A DNA stretch of 64,000 nucleotides, taken from contig CANTUR010000540.1 in the NCBI GenBank assembly GCA_947683625.1, positions 940,001-1,004,000 of the forward strand, in the 5' to 3' direction. Origin of the DNA: Mallotus nudiflorus (Eukaryota > Streptophyta > Magnoliopsida > Malpighiales > Euphorbiaceae). Under the pieces are notes generated by a model that saw nothing but the letters and a program-made list of their open reading frames with translations, did no database searches and was not told the origin of the DNA. Position 1 is the stretch's first letter. Each line of letters starts with the position of its first letter. Below are positions 58,061 through 64,000 of this stretch, in pieces. The position numbers were made by a program, and so were the translations under genes.

Positions 58061-58873
58061 ACTTTAACTACTCATCTACTTGTATTATTATTACTAATTC
58101 AATTATTTGTCCAAGGGAATTTATCAAATTAGTAATAATAATTTACGTTTTTTTATTATTATTAGTATGAAAATTTTGTTATTATAAATTAAATTGATAG
58201 AATTAGTATCAATAATTAAATTGTTTGACTATTACTAATATGATATCAATGAAATTAAATTGATTGATTATCAATAATAATTAATTAATTTGACTAGTAC
58301 TAATATGATCAATGCTCAAATTGAATAAATTGAAATAGTATGAATTATTGAATTATCCAATTAGTCTTAATTCAATTGTTGGTTAAATCGACTTGAATGA
58401 TTATTATTAATAGTTAATTTGTCACTATTTAACTCCAATTTGATAAATATAAGTCAAATTTAAAAGATCAATTCCTACTGATGATTAAATGTATTGAATA
58501 GTGGTAATTTTATTAGAGCTATATTGACCAGTGTTTTTCATGCCAAATAATTTTTGGATTAGATTAATGCATATCAAATTTTTTTTATTACATATTAGAA
58601 ATGTTTATCTCACATCTTATAGGTATAAAATTAAAAAAATATTATGCAGATGAATAGTTGAATTTTATTTTAAATTTAAATCATTGTAATAATTAAATAT
58701 CTAAGGTTTAAATACATTTTAAAGTTGATAGATAAATATGATATATTTTTTAAATATGATTATCTTATAAAAATAATTTAAATTAAATTAAATATTAAAT
58801 TCATACCAATTAATAGAGAGGATTAAGTATTTTAATAACAATTTATTAAAAAATTCAAACACAATTCATTAAG
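58061..58873. other. AT-rich intergenic stretch
   Basis: No coding, RNA gene or repeat boundary recognised; rich in TTAATT/AATTAA words. Confidence 0.5.
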
Positions 58874-59217
58874 ATGAACATTAGGGGTGACCACCAGTCG
58901 AGAAAATCTAGAGATTTAAAATCTCTACAACCATAACATATTTTAAAGTTTTTAAAAATAAAATTTCAAGTATTAGTATTTTAAAAAGCTTTATATCAAT
59001 ACTATCCCATTTTTCGAGACGATTTGGTACGGAGATTCGATTCTATCGGTATGATACGGTCCGAAACAGAAATTTGATAATTTATGTAATAGACAAATTT
59101 ATATTATTAATTACAATTATATTTACTATATAAATATATTAAAAATTATATTTATTATCCACAAATAAAAAACGATATAGTTTTAGGTAAAAATATGTCA
59201 TTTTGGTTATTATATAT

Positions 59218-59610
59218 ATATATATATATGATAATAATTATAATAATATTATTTACCTCATTACTTTAAATAATATCAATAAGATTAAATTATTTAATAA
59301 CAATAATAATTATTAAATTATTAAATATAATAATAGCAATATATTTTAATTAATAAAAACAATGTAGTTTTTATAAGATCACTACTTACTTTAACCAAAA
59401 TAATGTAGTTTTAATGATGTCATTTTGGGCAAAACTACTTAATTTTGGTTATCAATAATATATGTCTATATATTATTATGTAGCAAAATAATAATTATAA
59501 TAATATTATTTAGCTTATTAATTTTAAATAATACCAATAAGATTATATTAATTAATAACAACAATAATTAATTAGTTATTAAATATAATAATAACAACAT
59601 ATTTTAATTA
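59218..59610. repeat. direct repeat inside the MITE
   Basis: Two copies of about 140 bases (59218-59355, 59470-59610) with ATAATAATTATAATAATATT and ATATTTTAATTAA. AT-rich, imperfect. Confidence 0.7.
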
Positions 59611-59638
59611 AAAATTGATAAGATTAGATATAATGGAC

Positions 59639-62600
59639 ATTGCTGTTATGACCTGATATTTTAAATAATATAAAATTATTTTGAGATATGTAGAGTTAAT
59701 AAAATTTTAAAATTTTTATTTATATATTATCATTATTTGTGTTTATTATTTATTTATTTTATTCTAAATATTTTAAATACATAAAATAATTTATGTGGGA
59801 GTCTTACTATTTAAAAAATATTTAAGTCATTATCACTACTATTATTTTTAATAGTAGTATTATTTTTATTTTTATTGTTATTTTAATTAGAGTTATTATT
59901 ATTGTTATTTTTATTACTATATTGTTGTTAATATATTGTGCATGTGTAATATATATATGTATATATATATGTGTGTGTGACAAGTTAAACACATTTATTT
60001 TAGAGTATTCTCCTCTCCCCATTATTTTTTCTTTTCTTTCTTCCTATTTTCTTCTCTTCTCTTCTCTTCATGCGAACCAGCACCATCCCCACACCACCGG
60101 AGCCACCACTACCACCACCCATCACGACCGTCACCTTCTCTTCTTCCTCCAACCATCAACATCGCCTGGAAGCTCATCGGAGTGCTGAAAAATGCATCAA
60201 GCCGAGAAGACCATCATTTTGCCGATGACAATTCCAGTCAAGAGAACCCTCCATTCCAGTTTTGTTTGAAAGCTCTTGAACTAGTGAAGTTCTGTTTGAG
60301 CTTAAATCCTCTTGATTGTGAGTTATACCCAATTTTAGTTTATGTGTTATTAGGGTTTCAAATTTTTTTTAGTTAATTGTGTTTGATTCTTGAATTTTTG
60401 TTTTGATAATATGAATTAGGGTAGATTAATCTTCTCAAATATATTATTTATTTATTTTTTGAATTAATTTGAATTATGGGTATTTTTCAATAATTTAATA
60501 ATTTAAATTGAATTTTTTTGTTAATTATGTTAATTATTTATTTTGGATGGAAATTTGATTAAGTTAGTGGTATTAATTTAATTTAGTAATTTTAGGAGTA
60601 AGAAAATAATTTTTAGAAATTTTGTATAATTTTTTAATAATATTTTTGTATTATGTGATTTTGGATTTATAGGTAAATTGTGTGTTTTGTTGAAATTATA
60701 GTTAAATAACATGTTTTAAATAATTTTGGAATAATAAAAGTATTAAAATAATTTTTACAAATTATTTACTATTTTTAACTAATTAATACTAATTTTTGAA
60801 AATTATATTCAAATATTAAATTATTTACTACTTTGATGATTAAATGGGTTTTTAACTACTTTTATAATATATTTAAATTATTTAATAATTAAATGTGAAT
60901 TTGACTATTCTATTTTGAATATTTGAAAAATTGGGATTTTATTAATATTATATAATTATTTGAGATTTTTATTTAATTATTGTGAAAATAATTATATTTA
61001 GTGTTTTGATGTTTAAATATATTATATTGTGATTTATTAATTTTAAGGATTTTAATGATTTAATATTTATTTTATTTTGAATTGTGAACTTCAGTTGGGA
61101 ATTTTGTAGTTCGGGGTTCTAACCCGAGGTATTGAGTACTCTGTGTTTTAGAAGTATGTTTTCTTACAAGATCGGCTCTATTTTTTAGTAGAGAGATATT
61201 CATTTTACAACGGAGACTCTACCGAATTTTTGGTAGAATTCTCATAAAATATAACATCAGGTCGATCATGAGTCTCTAGTTTTTAATTGAGTTTTAATTC
61301 TTAGATCGAGTCTTTTTTAGAATTCTTAAAAGTATATGTTAGGAATTTATTCTGATTTTATTATTATTTATTTTTCTAACTGCGCTAAGACTGAGGCTTA
61401 TCGGAACAGTCCTGTCGAATCAATCTCGATGAGCGCAAACTTATAAGTTATTATTTTATATATGCATTGCATATGGGATGCATAATATTGAGTATTCATG
61501 TTTTTAATATGTATTTATACATGAATTTTTTATTAAATAATTTAGTATATGTTAGGTATACTTTCAATATATTTTTTGTATATTTCAATATTTATGCAAC
61601 ATATATACTTGTTATATTTTCAATATACAATTAGTATATTTTTGGTATATGTGAGGCATATATATCAAGTATATTTTCAGTATACATTGGTATATTTCTG
61701 GTATATAAATGGTACATTCTCCTTTAATGAATGCCATTATGTGTTAATTGTGCATTTTATTAGTTTTCATTAAATATACAATTTATTTGAAAGATATTGA
61801 TAGAACATGCTATCTAGTGGGCTGCACTAGGACTGTGTATATACCAATGCGATATATTTTAAGGTTGAGTTTATAAAATCATTAGAGGTGAATTTGATTG
61901 ATCAATTATTGAGAATTAATGTGATTGAGTCGTGTGATTGCGGGAGGTCGGTTGACCTAGTGTCTCGGAGCCAATCATACTGACAGTGAGATTGCGAGAG
62001 CTCAGTTGATTTAGTATCTCGGGGCCAGTCTACAGTCCAAAATTGGAATAATAGAATTTCTTTGGAATTAAGTAAGTCTGCATGGCTAATGAAAAATTTG
62101 TTTGAGGTTACGAATATTTTTAGGGTTCTATTTGATCCTTCATTTAAATAAATATTTTCTGCACTTATTATATATAAAAGTGGATTTTAGCATTTGTCTG
62201 AAGTGTCTGTATATATTTATATATGTACTATTAATTGATTGCATATGATATTAGGAGGTGCGTGTATATATATTATAATAATTCACTTAGTGAGGTCTGA
62301 CCCCCTCTCAACCATTTTTTTCAGGGGAGTTTTCTTCTTCAGACCTTACTAGTAGTGCTTTACGCTGATCTTCTTCAGCCCCGGATAGATTATGTAATTT
62401 ATTTATTTGAACTTTTATTGTACTCTAGAAAACTGCAGTAGTAGTGTATTGTATCAGTAGTATGTTATTTTAATTATAGACTTGTCTCTAAATATTGTAT
62501 GTGTATTTTTATTTTATGAACTGACATTTGAGTATTTATTTTATATCGTTTTAAATTTTAATTTTGGCATATTTATTTATTTATTTATTGCTTGTAATTT

Positions 62601-62689
62601 TATTTTTAAGGCTTGCTATAAGTTCCAAATTCGAAAGAATTCCTGTTCCCTAACGCCAGTCATGGCCCGGTTTAGGTCGTGACAATTGC
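59639..62689 (+). mobile_element. chromovirus-type solo LTR 2 in the MITE, with TSD ATTGC
   Basis: Duplication ATTGC at 59639-59643 and 62685-62689. LTR 59644-62684 (3041 bases), TGTTATGACCTGAT to TTAGGTCGTGACA. It aligns with 32504-35099 in its end, in the hairpin block (61200-61235), the CTAGTGGGCTGCACTAGGAC stretch and the tandem CGGTTGAC...GTCTCGG block (61935-62035). A CA-rich, ACCACCA-containing segment at 60060-60180 is extra. No protein. Confidence 0.88.
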
Positions 62690-63182
62690 ACATTTTTACT
62701 TACTGATAATAATAATAATTTTCTTATTTCTTATATTTTAAGTTTAAAGTTTATTGTAATGGACATTTCATATTCTCATTTGTTAATTGAATTATTTGAA
62801 ACTATGCAATGTAAATTTGATGATGTTGTTGTTGTTTTGTTAACAATTTATTTATTATGTTTTAATCACAAAACATGATAATTTTTATCATATATTATTA
62901 TACATATGGATATTAGTTGACAATATAATTAAAAGTATATAATTAAGTTAGTACTTACTATTATTTAGTAATATCTATATATTACTTATTAAATTAATAT
63001 TTGATACTATATTTGGTTTTCGGTTTGGTATGATTCTCAGTTTGATTTTTTGTAAATATTCAGTACTGTACCAAATTAGTCATAAAATTTAGTTCAATTC
63101 AGTTCGAGATTAAAATTATTCGATTCAATACAGTTTTAATATTTAACATTTTCTTTGTTATATGCTCAGCCCTAATGCACAT

Positions 63183-63496
63183 CATACGCATATATACAAT
63201 GTGCATGGCTAAGATGTCAAGATCCCATCTCAACGTACTTCTTGTCATGGCAAGGACAAAATTCTCAAAAATATTTGATGTTGAAAATTTCTTTAATATT
63301 GGAAAGAAAATTTTTTAAGTCAACTTTACCTATTAATTAATTTTAAAGAGTTTAAGTATTTATAAAGGTATATTTATCACTGAAAATGAAGTTAATATTC
63401 TAAAACTATAATATTACCTTTGAAAATAAAAGTAGAATTTTTAAAATATCTTTTTGTATCAGTACAAATTATGCCGTTTAATATTACTCATTATTA
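63183..63496. other. AT-rich intergenic stretch
   Basis: Nothing recognised in either strand. Confidence 0.5.
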
Positions 63497-63717
63497 AAAT
63501 ATAATAAATAAATTATATTTTTTCTCTTGTATTTTGTCTCATTACACTATTTTATCCATGACATTTGAAAAAATATTTATTCATCCCTACAGAAAGATTA
63601 GTGAATGCTAAAAAAAGAAAATGTTAAGGATGAATAAATATTTTTTCAAATATAAGGAATGAAGTAGTATAATGCGACAAAATATAAAGGAAAAAAAGTA
63701 ATTTATCCAAATACAAT
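63497..63717. mobile_element. Mutator-like fold-back MITE with 9-bp TSD
   Basis: Inverted arms of about 77 bases (63510-63586 and 63628-63704) around a 41-base loop. The ends read AAATAAATTAT and, inverted, GGATAAATTAC. Flanks AAATATAAT (63497-63505) and AAATACAAT (63709-63717) form a 9-bp duplication with one mismatch. Element proper 63506-63708, 203 bases, no gene. Confidence 0.7.
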
Positions 63718-63718
63718 T

Positions 63719-64000
63719 AATATTTATTGGTTCAAATAACAAAAAATTTAAATGACTTTAAATAAAATTACTGCCTTGAATCTTATGTAGCTAAAAAATA
63801 AATACCGAAAGAATTTTGTTAATTTTATTGGTTCATCCAACTTCCTAAAATTATCAAAAAAAAATTAATTATTAGATATTGAAAACACCATATGACAATA
63901 TATATATATATTATTATGAATGTGAATGAACAATATATTGCTTGTGAATGAACAATATATTGCTTGTGAGAGAATAGTACTCAAATAGTGAAAAGAAAAT
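63719..64000. repeat. dispersed repeat shared with 50186-50365, plus a 22-base tandem duplication
   Basis: 63719-63900 resembles the flank right of element A. GTGAATGAACAATATATTGC is present twice at about 63920-63964. Confidence 0.5.

Larger units (their letters stand above)
58874..63182. mobile_element. hAT-like MITE, split by a solo LTR, with 8-bp TSD
   Basis: Termini TAGGGGTGACCAC (58882) and GCTCAGCCCTA (ending 63174) are inverted and imperfect. Flanks ATGAACAT (58874-58881) and ATGCACAT (63175-63182) form an 8-bp duplication with one mismatch. Interior stretches with CGGTATGATACGGT and CGGTTTGGTATGATT are typical of hAT-type MITEs. Without the nested LTR it is about 1.25 kb. No transposase. 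Confidence 0.65.

Noticed and set aside
59922..60188. Possible host exon (CA-rich, ACCACCA stretch)
   Set aside because: Lies inside solo LTR 2, whose ends and target duplication are clear; no splice or domain evidence.
1..64000. tRNA, rRNA or organelle-derived segments
   Set aside because: Apart from the primer binding sites (complements of tRNA 3' ends), no cloverleaf, rRNA or plastid/mitochondrial gene sequence was recognised.

Overview
This is plant nuclear DNA, most likely from a eudicot. It is very AT-rich and contains no recognisable host gene. Nearly all of it is a nest of decayed retroelements from plant lineages: Athila-like and Tat/Ogre-like Ty3 elements, chromovirus-type Ty3 elements, Ty1/copia elements and an L1-type LINE. 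There are also two small DNA transposons. All coding regions carry stops or frameshifts.

Layout, outermost first. Athila-like element A enters from the left edge: gag and protease remains, no RT to integrase, a scrap of ORF2. Its 3' LTR begins at 38361 and ends near 50143. A is broken by a minus-strand copia-type solo LTR (3496-4962, TSD AAGTA), by Athila-like element B (5368-37851, TSD ATGGA), and by a complete but dead copia element inside A's 3' LTR (39262-49679, minus, TSD TAGGT).

Element B is itself broken three times. A deleted minus-strand Ty3 element lies at 9424-12706 (TSD AGGAG/AAGAG). A Tat-like solo LTR lies at 13122-29018 (TSD GTATG) and was later split by a related gag-protease-only Tat-like element at 14473-28289 (TSD GTAAT). 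A chromovirus-type solo LTR lies at 32504-35099 (TSD CATTG). The deepest insertion is therefore level four (A, B, solo LTR, gag-only element). Right of A come a minus-strand LINE (about 50830-57900), a hAT-like MITE (58882-63174) split by a second chromovirus-type solo LTR (59644-62684, TSD ATTGC), and a small Mutator-like MITE (63506-63708).

The most unusual signal is RNA-level structure in the gag-only Tat-like element. Its 3' region (23871-26080) holds about fifty small hairpins whose loops are nearly constant while their stems differ from one to the next and stay self-complementary. A separate motif of about 85 nt upstream of the 3' LTR is shared by this element and by both Athila-like elements. 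In addition, the copia element's env-like ORF has its own LTR-like promoter (palindrome cluster plus TATAAATA), and that ORF is homologous to ORF2 of Athila element B.

Calls rest on reading motifs, LTR pairs, primer sites and target-site duplications by eye. Lineage names are from remembered family hallmarks, not from a search.
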